DNA of 64,000 nucleotides from Solirubrobacterales bacterium (GCA_025936755.1 JAICSS010000005.1:62001-126000); one strand, 5' to 3'. Counted from the stretch's first letter, positions 14,162 to 23,479 are shown. Notes: a model not told the origin generated them from the letters alone. Made by a program: numbers and translations.

Positions 14162-14773
14162 TCAGGAGGCGGGGGACTCGGACTTCGCTTCGGCGTCGCT
14201 CGGCGACTTGAAGTGGAGCATCACGACTTTGGCGAGCATGCTGTCCTCGTCGCCTGCCGCCAGCCGCTCGCTGGCCTCGGCTTGGATCTCGAGCAGACGC
14301 TCGAGGGTGCCCGCCAGGAGGTCCACGGTGTCTTCCCAGCCCTTTTTGTCGACGACCATCGGGGTTCGGCTCAGATGCCGATCCTCGAGCTCGTCCAGGG
14401 TGCCCTTGTCGAGCGCTTCCTCGACATCGTCGAAAGCGGACTTCAGCATCGCTCCCGACAGTCCTGGTCGCAGGCTCTTCGGCAGCCGGGACCATTCGCT
14501 GTCGGTGAGGAACTGGCGGCGGGTGGCGCGGTAGAAGTGCTCGGTGGCGCCGCGCCGCTGCTTCGTGTCGACGAGCTCGATGCAGTCGTATTTCTCGAGC
14601 ACGCGGACGTGGTAGGCGACGAGGTTGAGGCTCTGGTCGAGTTGCTGGGCGAGCATGTTCGGGCTCGCCACCTTCTCGTTCAAAATGATCAGGATCTGCA
14701 CCCGCAGGGGGTGGGCGAATGCTTTGGCGACTATCTGTTCGACGCCATCTTGCTTTTTCTTGGTCTTCGGCAT
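14162..14773 (-). CDS. Winged-helix regulator with C-terminal helical domain
   Basis: 203 residues. Residues 10-95 are an ArsR-like winged helix (VEQIVAKAFAHPLRVQILII; LAQQLDQSLNLVAYHVRVLE; RRGATEHFYRATRRQFL), nearly colinear with the regulators at 7296 and 15400. Residues about 105-190 form a mostly helical domain (LSGAMLKSAFDDVEEALDKG; TVDLLAGTLERLLEIQAEAS) that may bind a ligand or dimerise. AAAAGG lies upstream of the ATG at 14773. The AT-rich region beyond the start separates it from a possible small peptide gene running the other way, so it may control that gene. Confidence 0.87.
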   Translation of the reverse strand: MPKTKKKQDGVEQIVAKAFAHPLRVQILIILNEKVASPNMLAQQLDQSLNLVAYHVRVLEKYDCIELVDTKQRRGATEHFYRATRRQFLTDSEWSRLPKSLRPGLSGAMLKSAFDDVEEALDKGTLDELEDRHLSRTPMVVDKKGWEDTVDLLAGTLERLLEIQAEASERLAAGDEDSMLAKVVMLHFKSPSDAEAKSESPAS

Positions 14774-14909
14774 GGCCTTTTCTCGGGTTGGTTCCAGGGG
14801 TGATGGCCGATACGAAGACTTTACACCTTGTCAATCAGGATTTTCACAACGCTCCCGCGTTTTCCGATTATTGACGAGTTTTACTGGTACGACCTTGATT
14901 GCTGGAATT

Positions 14910-14922
14910 GTTTAGAGTAAAC
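14910..14922. promoter_or_regulatory. Palindrome GTTTA-gag-TAAAC, candidate operator
   Basis: Perfect 5-bp inverted repeat overlapping a TAGAGT -10-like hexamer; the size and spacing suit a dimeric winged-helix regulator. Confidence 0.45.
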
Positions 14923-14924
14923 AT

Positions 14925-14944
14925 CAGTCAGTCAAATCTGACTG
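14925..14944. promoter_or_regulatory. Palindrome CAGTCAG-N6-CTGACTG, candidate operator
   Basis: Perfect 7-bp inverted repeat with a 6-nt spacer, 2 bp after the GTTTA-gag-TAAAC palindrome and about 50 bp before the small ORF. Confidence 0.5.
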
Positions 14945-14992
14945 GAGCCGCGGGGGAGCGGCCCGCAATCGAGGGAGAGGGGAGGTGGACCC

Positions 14993-15049
14993 GTGAGGAT
15001 CGAGACCGAGGAGCGTGTGGCTCCGACTGCCATCACCAAGGGCTCCTAA
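14993..15049 (+). CDS. Possible 18-residue peptide gene
   Basis: GTG at 14993 followed by 17 codons and TAA; the product reads MRIETEERVAPTAITKGS. A purine-rich GGGGAGGTGG lies about 8 nt upstream, one of the strongest ribosome-binding sites in the window, and a 14-bp hairpin begins 17 bp after the stop. AT-rich promoter, SD, ORF and terminator together look like a complete mini-gene. I know of no family. It could be a signalling or leader peptide, a RiPP-like precursor, or simply part of an untranslated RNA. Winged-helix regulators lie on both sides. Confidence 0.4.
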   Translation: MRIETEERVAPTAITKGS

Positions 15050-15066
15050 GCCTGGGAAGTCCTTTC

Positions 15067-15099
15067 GGGGACGGCGATCGCTCGTCGATCGCCGTTCCC
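15067..15099. terminator. Bidirectional terminator hairpin
   Basis: GGGGACGGCGATCG-ctcgt-CGATCGCCGTTCCC: a 14-bp stem with one G-U pair, followed on the + strand by GTTTCTCT. It ends both the small rightward ORF and the leftward regulator pair. Confidence 0.75.
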
Positions 15100-15110
15100 G
15101 TTTCTCTGCG

Positions 15111-15383
15111 CTACCGGTCCAGCAGCTCGTTGCACCGGAGCGCCGCGCGGGTGGGGAGGACGAATTCCCCGCCATCGTGCAGGAGGCCGGCCGCGGTCAG
15201 TTCCCGCACCGCCCTTTCGACCGCGTCGCGCTCGGCGAAGCCGCTGCGATCGCTTCCCAGCTCCCGATTCAACTCCGCCAGCGTCAGCTGGGCTGGGTGG
15301 AGGTCCAGCAGCTGCCGCAGCACCGCGGACTCCACCCCCTCGTCTTCGGCCCAGGTGGTCTGGCTCACTCTAGATTCGTTCAT
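15111..15383 (-). CDS. Small helical/winged-helix-like protein
   Basis: 90 residues. ESAVLRQLLDLHPAQLTLAE, then LNREL...ERDAVERAVRELTAAGLL and EFVLPTRAAL have the shape of a minimal winged helix (three helices and a hairpin), as in PadR/MarR-like small regulators. GGGAGG lies 5 nt before the ATG at 15383. The gene follows the regulator at 15400 by 16 bp and shares its orientation, so the two form an operon ending at the 15067-15099 hairpin. DNA binding is inferred from shape and context. Confidence 0.72.
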   Translation of the reverse strand: MNESRVSQTTWAEDEGVESAVLRQLLDLHPAQLTLAELNRELGSDRSGFAERDAVERAVRELTAAGLLHDGGEFVLPTRAALRCNELLDR

Positions 15384-15399
15384 TCGCGCCTCCCTGGCG

Positions 15400-15735
15400 T
15401 CAAGTCGGAGCGCCGTCGGATTTCTCTCCGGTTCCGCTCCGATCGCTTTCCCCTAGGCCGAGAACCTGCAGCGCCCATGGCGCCTCCACGGTGCTGCGGT
15501 AGAAGTGCTGCACCGAGCCCCTTGCGGGCCTCGTCCTGACCAGAGTTATCGCACGGCACTCGGCCAGAACCCGGACGTGGTAGCTGATGTTGCTCAGGGG
15601 CTGCCGCAGGCGGTCCGACAGCCCGCGGGGGCTGGCCGCCCTGCCGTCCGCCATCTCGCGCAGGATGCGACGGCGCAGCGGATGGCGCAGGGCGCGCAGC
15701 AGGTCCGTTTCCTCGTTGCGGTCGATCGGTGCCAT
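15400..15735 (-). CDS. Winged-helix transcriptional regulator (ArsR-like)
   Basis: 111 residues. ETDLLRALRHPLRRRILREM, SPRGLSDRLRQPLSNISYHV and ARGSVQHFYRSTV align with the regulators at 14162 and 7296, sharing HPLRxxIL, the recognition helix NISYHVRVL and the wing ending HFYR. There is no obvious metal-sensing site. The ATG at 15735 follows TAGACT by 10 nt. The last 25 residues are polar and probably disordered. First gene of a two-gene operon with 15111. Confidence 0.85.
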   Translation of the reverse strand: MAPIDRNEETDLLRALRHPLRRRILREMADGRAASPRGLSDRLRQPLSNISYHVRVLAECRAITLVRTRPARGSVQHFYRSTVEAPWALQVLGLGESDRSGTGEKSDGAPT

Positions 15736-15745
15736 GACGATCGCC

Positions 15746-15751
15746 AGTCTA
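15746..15751 (-). promoter_or_regulatory. -10 box (TAGACT) of the 15400-15111 regulator operon
   Basis: On the - strand TAGACT lies 10 nt before the ATG at 15735, giving a leader of only a few nt. Confidence 0.45.
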
Positions 15752-15787
15752 GGAGAAACGGAAAGCTGTTGTCTGTAGGTCTTTTGT

Positions 15788-17704
15788 CTATGGGGCGCCG
15801 GCGTCCTCGCGCACCCCGCCCATCTCGGTGAACACGGCGGTGAAGCCGCCGTCGCCGCGCTTCTCGTCGGCGATCACGTGGGAGACGGCGTTGATCAGCG
15901 CCAGGTGGGTGAAGGCCTGGGGGAAGTTGCCCAGGTGCCGGCCCGACTCGGCGTCGAGCTCCTCGGCGAAGAGGTCGAGCCAGCCCGCCGCCCCGAGCAG
16001 GCGTTCGCAGAGCTCGCGGGCGCGTTGGGGCTCGCCGATCTCCGAGAGGGCGGAGACGAGCCAGAAGGAGCAGATCAGGAAGGTGCCCTCGCGGCCCTGG
16101 AGGCCGTCGTCGGTCTCCTCGACCTTGTAGCGGCAGACGAGCCCGTGCGCGGTCAGGTCGGCGGCGATCGCGTTGACGGTGGCGCGGACCCGCGGGTCGT
16201 CCGGGGGGAGGAAGCGGAAGAGCGGGATCAGCAGCAGCGAGGCGTCGAGGGCGTCGGTCTCGTAGTGCTGGCGGAAGACGCCGTCGCGGACGCCGCGCTC
16301 GAGGATCTCGGCCTTGAACTCACCGGCCTTGGCCTGCCACTCGCCGGCCAGCTCCTCGAAGCCGCCGAACCGCGCGAGGCGGGCGCCGCGGTCGACCGCG
16401 ACCCAGATCATCAGCTTCGAGGAGACGTAGTGCCGGGGCTCGCCGCGGGACTCCCAGATCCCCTGGTCGGGGTGCGGCCAGGCCTCGATCGCCGCCTCCA
16501 CCTGGTAGCGGATCAGCTCGCGCGTCGCCGCCGTGCCGCGCCCCCGCAGCGCCTTTTCGTGGACGTAGATCGAATCGAGCAGCGAGCCCCAGACGTCGTT
16601 CTGGCGCTGGTCGTAGGCGCCGTTGCCGATCCGCACCGGCTTGGCGCCGCCGTAGCCTTCGAGGTGGTCGAGCGTCTTCTCGGTGAGGTCGCGCTCGTGC
16701 CCGATCCCGTACATGATCTGCAGGTCCGGCCGGTCCTTGCAGACGTCGACGATGAAGCGCATGAAGTCCCGCGCCTCGTGGTCGAAGCCGAGCGTGTGCA
16801 GGGCCCAGAGGCTGAAGGTCGAGTCGCGGATCCAGCTGAAGCGGTAGTCCCAGTTGCGTTCCCCGCCCGGCGTCTCCGGCAGCGAGGTGGTGGGGGCGGC
16901 GACGATGGCGCCGGTGGGGGTGTAGGTGAGGCCCTTGAGGACGAGGGCGGAGCGCTGCAGGTGGATCCGCCAGGGGTGGTCGGGGAAGTTGCCGTCGCGC
17001 AGCCATTCGCGCCAGAACTCTTCGGTCGAGTCGATCCGCTCGAGCGCCTCGGGGGCGCTGCGGGGACCGCCGAGCTCGCCGTCGCTCCAGGTCAGGGCGC
17101 AGAACGCCGTCTGGTCCTCGCGCAGGGTGACGCGGCCCCGTGCGGCGCCTTCCTCGATCTCCAGGTGCAGGTCGCTGGTCAGCAGCAGCTCGGTCCCGTC
17201 GGCGCCGGTGGCGGTCGCTTCGCCGAGCTCGCCGCCGTTCCACCGCGCGCCTTCGGAGCCGTAGCCGAAACGGGGGATGCACTCCATCTCCATCTCGACC
17301 TCGCCGTCGATGCAGGTCATCGTCCGCAGCAGCGAGCGGTCGTTTTCGTGCTCGGTGGCCGGGCGCCCCCGGCGGTTCTCCTCGTCGCCGTCGGCGGCGG
17401 CCCAGTCGGCGATCGTCAGCGCGTCCTTGACCACCACCCAGCCGGTGTCGGTGACCCAGGTGGTCTCGATCACCAGGGTGCCGGGCGCGTAGCGGCGGGC
17501 GATCGGGACGATCACCCCCTTCGGCCGCAGCAGCATGTGGCCGGCGCCGCGGTCGAGCAGGGCCGCGAAGGCGCTGGGGGAGTCGAAGCGGGGGAAGCAG
17601 AGCCACTCGACGCTGCCGCTGAAGGAGACCAGGGCGGAGGTGTGGCAATCGGAGAGGAAGCCGTAGCTCCCGATCGGGGGAAAGCGGTGGTTCTGGGAGC
17701 TCAC
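15788..17704 (-). CDS. Glycoside hydrolase family 15 enzyme (glucoamylase/trehalase-like)
   Basis: About 638 residues, the usual length for actinobacterial GH15 proteins. The N-terminal beta-sandwich begins FPPIGSYGFLSDCHTSALVS; the (alpha/alpha)6 barrel contains NWDYRFSWIRDSTFSLWALH, IWESRGEPRHYVSSKLMIW and GNFPQAFTHLALINA, with the catalytic Glu expected in the QGIWE(S/F)RG and TFL(I)CSFW-Glu regions. Members hydrolyse alpha-glucosidic bonds of trehalose or maltooligosaccharides. There is no signal peptide, so it is cytosolic, which favours trehalase over starch breakdown, but this is inference. The GTG at 17704 is preferred over the TTG at 17716; promoters for it and ctaG share 38 bp. Confidence 0.92.
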   Translation of the reverse strand: MSSQNHRFPPIGSYGFLSDCHTSALVSFSGSVEWLCFPRFDSPSAFAALLDRGAGHMLLRPKGVIVPIARRYAPGTLVIETTWVTDTGWVVVKDALTIADWAAADGDEENRRGRPATEHENDRSLLRTMTCIDGEVEMEMECIPRFGYGSEGARWNGGELGEATATGADGTELLLTSDLHLEIEEGAARGRVTLREDQTAFCALTWSDGELGGPRSAPEALERIDSTEEFWREWLRDGNFPDHPWRIHLQRSALVLKGLTYTPTGAIVAAPTTSLPETPGGERNWDYRFSWIRDSTFSLWALHTLGFDHEARDFMRFIVDVCKDRPDLQIMYGIGHERDLTEKTLDHLEGYGGAKPVRIGNGAYDQRQNDVWGSLLDSIYVHEKALRGRGTAATRELIRYQVEAAIEAWPHPDQGIWESRGEPRHYVSSKLMIWVAVDRGARLARFGGFEELAGEWQAKAGEFKAEILERGVRDGVFRQHYETDALDASLLLIPLFRFLPPDDPRVRATVNAIAADLTAHGLVCRYKVEETDDGLQGREGTFLICSFWLVSALSEIGEPQRARELCERLLGAAGWLDLFAEELDAESGRHLGNFPQAFTHLALINAVSHVIADEKRGDGGFTAVFTEMGGVREDAGAP

Positions 17705-17729
17705 GGAGGGAGCCAAGCTACCAGCGGGC

Positions 17730-17735
17730 TACGCT
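17730..17735 (+). promoter_or_regulatory. Leaderless-type -10 box (TACGCT) of the ctaG-like gene
   Basis: TACGCT ends 7 nt before the ATG at 17743; no SD. Confidence 0.5.
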
Positions 17736-17742
17736 GAAAACG

Positions 17743-18654
17743 ATGAGCACGCCGTTCGCCCACGTGGACGCGGTCTTCGCCCCGGTCGAGGTGCTGCCGC
17801 TGTTGGTGGCGGCCGTCCTCTACGGCAAGCGCTCCGTCACCCTGGCCGAGCGGGGCCGGCCGCTGCCGCTATGGCGCCAGCTCTGCTTCGCCGGCGGGCT
17901 GCTGACGATGGCGGTGGCCCTGGTCTCGCCGGTCTCCCACGTCGCCGAGGAGCTGGTGATCGCCCACATGGTCGAGCACCTGCTGCTGGGGGACGTCGCC
18001 ACCCTGCTCCTCGTCCTCGGCCTCACCGGCCCGCTGCTGCAGCCGATCCTGGCGATCCCGGTCTTCGACCGGCTGCGGATCCTCGCCCACCCGCTCGTCG
18101 CCTTCCCACTCTGGGTGCTCGACTTCTACTTCTGGCACATCCCGGTGTTCTACGACGCCGCCTACGGGGAGGCGGCGGTGCACGCGCTCGAGCACTCCAG
18201 CTTCGTCTTCTTCGGCTGCCTGATGTGGATGCCGATCTTCGGGCCGCTGCCGAAGCCGAGCTGGTTCAACGCCGGCTGGAAAGTCGCCTACGTGGTCGCC
18301 GTCCGCTTCGCCGGGGCGATCCTCGGCAACGTCCTGATGTGGTCGGGCACGGTGCTCTACCCGAAGTACGCCGCCGGCGAGGCCTACTGGAAGATCTCCC
18401 CGCTCGCCGACCAGAGCACCGCCGGCGTGGTGATGATGATCGAGGGGACCTTCCTCGGCCTCGGCCTGCTCGCCTGGGTCTTCTTCGAGGTCTCCCGCGA
18501 AGGGATCGAGAAGCAGCGCCTGCTGGACCTGGCGCTGGAGCGCGGGGTGGAGCTGGACGAGGCGCGGGCCCAGCGGGCGGTCGCCGCCGGGCAGGGGGCG
18601 CGGCTGGAGCGGCAGCTGACCGGCGCCGGGGGAGGCCAGGCGGGAGATGAGTGA
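17743..18654 (+). CDS. ctaG: CtaG-like cytochrome c oxidase assembly membrane protein
   Basis: 303 residues with about seven membrane helices. IAHMVEHLLLGDVATLLLVL, FYFWHIPVFYDAAYGE, ALEHSSFVFFGCLMWMPIFG and DQSTAGVVMMIEGTFLG carry the conserved His/Met positions of the caa3_CtaG family, which helps insert copper into cytochrome oxidase subunit I or II. The last 50 residues are a soluble charged helix. No oxidase genes are nearby. ATG start, probably leaderless. The stop overlaps a 39-residue ORF. Confidence 0.9.
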   Translation: MSTPFAHVDAVFAPVEVLPLLVAAVLYGKRSVTLAERGRPLPLWRQLCFAGGLLTMAVALVSPVSHVAEELVIAHMVEHLLLGDVATLLLVLGLTGPLLQPILAIPVFDRLRILAHPLVAFPLWVLDFYFWHIPVFYDAAYGEAAVHALEHSSFVFFGCLMWMPIFGPLPKPSWFNAGWKVAYVVAVRFAGAILGNVLMWSGTVLYPKYAAGEAYWKISPLADQSTAGVVMMIEGTFLGLGLLAWVFFEVSREGIEKQRLLDLALERGVELDEARAQRAVAAGQGARLERQLTGAGGGQAGDE

Positions 18655-18766
18655 GCTCGCCGAGCGGCTGCGCGCCTGGCTCGTCACCGGGCCGCTGGGG
18701 CGGGGGCTCTCCTTCGCGATCGACTTCGCCGTGGCGCTGCGGACGATGCTGGCCCAACGTCGCTAG
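18647..18766 (+). CDS. Possible 39-residue protein coupled to ctaG
   Basis: ATG at 18647 overlaps the ctaG stop by 8 bp; the product starts MSELAERLRAWLVTGPLGRG and ends in a hydrophobic helix and RR. A GGCGGGAG stretch sits very near the start. The tight overlap and full use of the 120 bp before tig support it; the tig -10 box overlaps its stop codon. The function is unknown and the length makes it uncertain. Confidence 0.42.
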   Translation: MSELAERLRAWLVTGPLGRGLSFAIDFAVALRTMLAQRR

Positions 18767-18769
18767 GGT
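18764..18769 (+). promoter_or_regulatory. Leaderless-type -10 box (TAGGGT) of tig
   Basis: TAGGGT ends 8 nt before the ATG at 18778; no SD. Confidence 0.55.
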
Positions 18770-18777
18770 CGTCGCCC

Positions 18778-20181
18778 ATGCAGACCACCCTGAAAGAGCT
18801 CCCCAACTCCCGCGTCGAGGTCGAGGTGGAGGTCGCCGCCGCCGACGTGGAGAAAGCGACCTCGCGCGCCGCCCGGGCGATGGCGAAGGAGATGCGGATG
18901 CCCGGCTTCCGCGCCGGCAAGGCACCGCCCTCGCTGGTGATCCAGCGCCTCGGTTTCGGCTCGGTGCTGCAGGAGGCGATCCGCGAGGCCCTGCCGGAGT
19001 GGTACGAACAGGCTCTGCTCGACGCCGAGGTGAGCCCGATCGGCGACCCCGACATCGAGATGGCCTCGGTGCCGGAGAACGAAGGCGAGCCGCTCGGGTT
19101 CAAGTTCGCGGTCGGGGTGCGGCCGGAGGCCGAGCTCGGTGAGTACAAGGGCCTCGAGGTCGGCAAGGAGGAGCAGGAGGTGCCCGACGAAATCGTCGAC
19201 ACCGAGGTCGAGCGGATCCGCGAGGGGTTCGCGCGGCTGGAGCCGGTCGAGCGCGAGGCGCGCGAGGGCGACTCGCTGCTGGTCGACTTCGAGGGCTTTC
19301 TCGACGGCAGCGCCTTCCAGGGCGGCGCCGCCGAGGACTACCTGCTGGCGCTCGGCTCCGGTCAGCTGATCGAGGGCTTCGAGGAGCAGCTCGTCGGCGC
19401 CAAGGCGGGCGAGGAGCACGAGGTGAACGTCACCTTCCCGGAGGACTACCAGGCCGAGCACCTGGCCGGCGAAGCCGCGGTCTTCAAGGTCAAGGTGAAG
19501 GAGGTGCGGGAGAAGGTCCTGCCCGAGCTCGACGACGACTTCGCCGCCGACGCATCCGAGTTCGAGACGCTGGAGGAGCTGCGCGACAGCATCCGCGAGA
19601 AAGTCGGCGCCGCCCTCGGCAGCCGCGCCGAGGAAGACTTCCGCGTCGCCGCGATCGACGCCGCGGTCGCCGAGGCGACGGTCGAGGTTCCGGCGGAGCT
19701 GGCGACGGCGCGGGCGACCGAACGCTGGGAGCGGATGGAACGGCAGCTGGCCGGTCGCGGCATGGACCCCAACCAGTTCCTGCAGATGCAGGGCAAAACC
19801 CGCGACGAGCTGATCGAGGAGACGAAAGAGGACGGGGAAAAGGAGCTGAAGCGCGAGGCGGTGGTGACCGCGATCGCCGAGGCGGAGGGAATCGAGGTCT
19901 CCGAGGCGGAGATGGTGGAGGCGCTGGAGCACAGCGCCGAACACGAGCGCACCACCCCCGAGAAGCTGCTCGAGCGGCTGCAGAAGAGCGGCCGCGACGC
20001 GATGATCCGCGAAGACCTGCGGGCCCGCAAGGCGATCGAGCTGGTCGCCGCCTCGGCCAAACCGATCCCGAAGGGCGAAGCCGACGCGCGCCAGGGGAAA
20101 GCCGAGGCGCGGGAGAAGCTGCTGGCGCCCGAGGAGGGGCAGAAAAAAGCCGGCGAGCTGTGGACGCCGGGCAGCGAATAG
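18778..20181 (+). CDS. tig: Trigger factor, ribosome-associated chaperone/prolyl isomerase
   Basis: 467 residues. N-terminal ribosome-binding domain with the signature [10 protein letters not shown] (residues about 41-50), FKBP-type PPIase domain about 165-245 ([34 protein letters not shown]), and a helical C-terminal substrate cradle. It binds nascent chains at the ribosome exit. The last 40 residues form a charged tail extension. ATG start 8 nt after TAGGGT. First of the tig-clpP-(clpX) set, with clpP 32 bp downstream. Confidence 0.97.
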   Translation: MQTTLKELPNSRVEVEVEVAAADVEKATSRAARAMAKEMRMPGFRAGKAPPSLVIQRLGFGSVLQEAIREALPEWYEQALLDAEVSPIGDPDIEMASVPENEGEPLGFKFAVGVRPEAELGEYKGLEVGKEEQEVPDEIVDTEVERIREGFARLEPVEREAREGDSLLVDFEGFLDGSAFQGGAAEDYLLALGSGQLIEGFEEQLVGAKAGEEHEVNVTFPEDYQAEHLAGEAAVFKVKVKEVREKVLPELDDDFAADASEFETLEELRDSIREKVGAALGSRAEEDFRVAAIDAAVAEATVEVPAELATARATERWERMERQLAGRGMDPNQFLQMQGKTRDELIEETKEDGEKELKREAVVTAIAEAEGIEVSEAEMVEALEHSAEHERTTPEKLLERLQKSGRDAMIREDLRARKAIELVAASAKPIPKGEADARQGKAEAREKLLAPEEGQKKAGELWTPGSE

Positions 20182-20200
20182 CCCCATCGGGCGGTCTCTA

Positions 20201-20206
20201 TAGAGT
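20201..20206 (+). promoter_or_regulatory. Leaderless-type -10 box (TAGAGT/TATAGA) of clpP
   Basis: TAGAGT ends 7 nt before the ATG at 20214; TATAGA (20199-20204) overlaps it. No SD. Confidence 0.5.
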
Positions 20207-20213
20207 GCGAGCC

Positions 20214-20798
20214 ATGAGTCCTCTGGTCCCGATGGTGGTCGAGCAGACCTCGCGCGGCGAGCGCGCTTTCGATATCTACTCGCGCCTGCTCGGCGAGCGG
20301 ATCATCTTCCTCGGCACCCCCGTCACCGACGACATCGCCAACCTGATCGTCGCCCAGCTGCTGCACCTGGAGTCCGAGGACCCCGACAAGGACGTCAGCC
20401 TCTACGTCAACTCGCCCGGCGGCTCCGTTTACGCCGGCCTCGCGATCTACGACACGATGCAGTTCATCAAGCCCGACGTGCAGACGATCTGCGTCGGCGT
20501 GGCGATGAGCATGGGGGCGCTGCTGTTGAGCGGCGGCGCCGCCGGCAAGCGGATGGCGCTGCCGAACTCGAAGATCCTGATCCACCAGGTCTCGGCCGGG
20601 TTCCAGGGTCAGGCGACCGACATCGAGATCCACGCCAAAGAGATCATCGACGTCCGCCGTCGCCTCGACGAGATCATCGCCCAGCACACCGGGCAACCGT
20701 TCGAGAAGGTCACCAAAGACACCGAGCGGGACTACTTCATGAGCGCGGAGGAGGCGAAGGAGTACAACATCGTCGACCGCGTGATCGAGCACCACTGA
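20214..20798 (+). CDS. clpP: ClpP protease proteolytic subunit
   Basis: 194 residues, standard length. The catalytic triad is visible as Ser99 ([10 protein letters not shown]), His124 (ILIHQVSAG) and Asp173 ([18 protein letters not shown]). It forms the tetradecameric chamber that degrades proteins unfolded by ClpX or ClpC. The ATG at 20214 gives the usual short N-terminus ([20 protein letters not shown]), and the next region encodes a fragment of an M23 peptidase and two reverse-strand acetyltransferases before clpX, so the classical clpP-clpX adjacency is broken. Confidence 0.97.
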   Translation: MSPLVPMVVEQTSRGERAFDIYSRLLGERIIFLGTPVTDDIANLIVAQLLHLESEDPDKDVSLYVNSPGGSVYAGLAIYDTMQFIKPDVQTICVGVAMSMGALLLSGGAAGKRMALPNSKILIHQVSAGFQGQATDIEIHAKEIIDVRRRLDEIIAQHTGQPFEKVTKDTERDYFMSAEEAKEYNIVDRVIEHH

Positions 20799-20822
20799 AG
20801 CGCGCCTCCGTCCTCCTCTTCG

Positions 20823-21047
20823 TTGCGCTGGCGTGAAGGCGAGGACCGCAGCTACTTCTACGCCCACATGTCCCGCCCGGCGCGTTTCCACCGCGGCCAG
20901 CGGGTGTGGGAGGGCGAGCGGATCGGCGCCGTCGGCGAAACCGGCAACGCCGCCGGCACCGGCTGCCACCTGCACTTCGAGATCCACGTCCACGGGGCCC
21001 CGATCGACCCCGAGCCGGCGCTGCGGCGCTGGGACCGCTACAGCTAG
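20823..21047 (+). pseudogene. C-terminal fragment of an M23-family peptidase
   Basis: 74 codons from a TTG. SYFYAHMSRPARFHRGQRVW, ERIGAVGETGNAAGTGCHLH and FEIHVHG are the C-terminal half of the LytM/M23 fold, including the HxH zinc ligands, but the upstream His/Asp ligand half is missing, and clpP ends only 24 bp before it. It cannot form a complete metallopeptidase. I read it as a remnant left when a larger gene was deleted. The stop overlaps the convergent GNAT gene by 4 bp. Confidence 0.7.
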
Positions 21048-21535
21048 CCCTCCTGGCGCAGCGCCCGTTCGAACCAGAGGTCGGCTTTCGGGTTCTCGTT
21101 GTAGGCGGGGACTTCGCGGTAGCCGGCCGAGCGGTAGAGACCGACGGCGGGGGTGAGATAGTCGGAGGTGTCGAGGCGAACGGCGCCGCAGCCGTGTTCG
21201 AGCGCGATCTGGTCGAGCCGGGCGAGGATGCGCCGCCCGAGCCCGGTCCCGCGGTAGGTGGGCGCCACGTACATGCTCTTCACCTCGGCGACGTCGGTGT
21301 CGAGGTGGCGGACGCCGCCAAGGCCGGCCGGCCGGCCGCCGGCGAGGGCGAGGAGGAAGACGCCGTTCGGCGGCGCGAGGTCCGCCGGCGGCCCCTTCGC
21401 GATCTCCTCGTCGAGGTCGATCCCGGCCTCTTCGCGGTCGTAGACCAGGGGGCCGTCGGCCTCGCGCACGAAGTCGGCGTAGAGGTCGAGAACGCGCGGA
21501 TCGTCGCGGTTGACCGGCTCCAGGGAGAAATTCAC
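21044..21535 (-). CDS. GNAT family N-acetyltransferase
   Basis: 163 residues from the GTG at 21535. VKSMYVAPTYRGTGLGRRIL is the acetyl-CoA-binding Q/RxxGxG/A loop, followed by VRLDTSDYLTPAVGLYRSAG typical of the family C-terminus. The longer in-frame region upstream lies antisense to nothing conserved and overlaps the next gene, whereas a TAGCGT box 7 nt before this GTG supports the shorter form. The substrate is unknown. It lies 46 bp downstream of another GNAT gene on the same strand. Confidence 0.82.
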   Translation of the reverse strand: MNFSLEPVNRDDPRVLDLYADFVREADGPLVYDREEAGIDLDEEIAKGPPADLAPPNGVFLLALAGGRPAGLGGVRHLDTDVAEVKSMYVAPTYRGTGLGRRILARLDQIALEHGCGAVRLDTSDYLTPAVGLYRSAGYREVPAYNENPKADLWFERALRQEG

Positions 21536-21542
21536 GGAGATG

Positions 21543-21548
21543 ACGCTA
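21543..21548 (-). promoter_or_regulatory. Leaderless-type -10 box (TAGCGT) of the GNAT gene at 21044
   Basis: On the - strand TAGCGT ends 7 nt before the GTG at 21535; no SD. Confidence 0.5.
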
Positions 21549-21581
21549 ACGCGTTGCTGAAATCCCCTGACGCCGGGGCCC

Positions 21582-22037
21582 TCAGACCCGCAGTTCGTAG
21601 CTGAACCACTCGCTGCGCTGGGTGCCGGTCGAGTCGTAGAGGCGCTGGGCGGTGTGGTTGTCTGGCGCGGTCGACCACTCGACGAAGGGGACGCCGCGCT
21701 CGCGGGCGACATCCGCGGTTGCCTCGATCAGGGCGCGGCCGACGCCCCGGCCCCGCGCCGACTCCTCGACGAAGAGGTCGTTCATCAGCACGCTCTCGCA
21801 GGCCTCGAGCGAGCTGAAGTGCCAATAGAGGCAGGCGTAGCCGACCAGGCGCCCGTCGTGGCGGGCGCCGAGCAGGAGGCCGTCCTCGCTCGGCGCCAGG
21901 AAGCGGCGGAAGAAGGCGCGGTTGCGCCCCTCGTCGATCTCCTCGACCTCGTAGAAGCGCTGGTAGGCGGCGATCAGCGGCAGCAGCCGCTCGAACTCCC
22001 CGACGGCGATCGGGGCGATCTCGACCTCGGCGGACAC
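21582..22037 (-). CDS. GNAT family N-acetyltransferase
   Basis: 151 residues. YACLYWHFSSLEACESVLMN, then DLFVEESARGRGVGRALIEA is the acetyl-CoA loop, and FVEWSTAPDNHTAQRLYDST the C-terminal signature; this resembles SAT-like/aminoglycoside-type small GNATs. The GTG at 22037 is chosen because TACCGT lies 6 nt upstream. The substrate is unknown. It shares with the other GNAT the odd position between clpP and clpX. Confidence 0.82.
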   Translation of the reverse strand: MSAEVEIAPIAVGEFERLLPLIAAYQRFYEVEEIDEGRNRAFFRRFLAPSEDGLLLGARHDGRLVGYACLYWHFSSLEACESVLMNDLFVEESARGRGVGRALIEATADVARERGVPFVEWSTAPDNHTAQRLYDSTGTQRSEWFSYELRV

Positions 22038-22043
22038 GTGTGC

Positions 22044-22049
22044 ACGGTA
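22044..22049 (-). promoter_or_regulatory. Leaderless-type -10 box (TACCGT) of the GNAT gene at 21582
   Basis: On the - strand TACCGT ends 6 nt before the GTG at 22037; no SD. Confidence 0.5.
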
Positions 22050-22190
22050 GCGCCACGCAAGCCTGCGCTCATGTGCAGGGACAGCCGAGCCGATGCCGTA
22101 AACGACCCTCACGAACCGGTGCAGGTCCCTGTCTAAGCTTTGGGGCGCCGCCGGAGGCAAGAGATTCGTCCCGTTTAGGAGGGGATTCCG

Positions 22191-23477
<1,287 letters not shown>

Positions 23478-23479
23478 CC

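Larger units (their letters stand above)
14774..14992. promoter_or_regulatory. AT-rich divergent regulatory region
   Basis: About 220 bp, much richer in A/T than the surroundings at 14820-14940. It includes TTGACA/TTGATT-like and TAGAGT/TAAAGT-like hexamers on both strands, two palindromes (listed separately) and the strong SD of the small ORF at 14993. It should drive the winged-helix gene leftward and the small ORF rightward. Confidence 0.55.
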
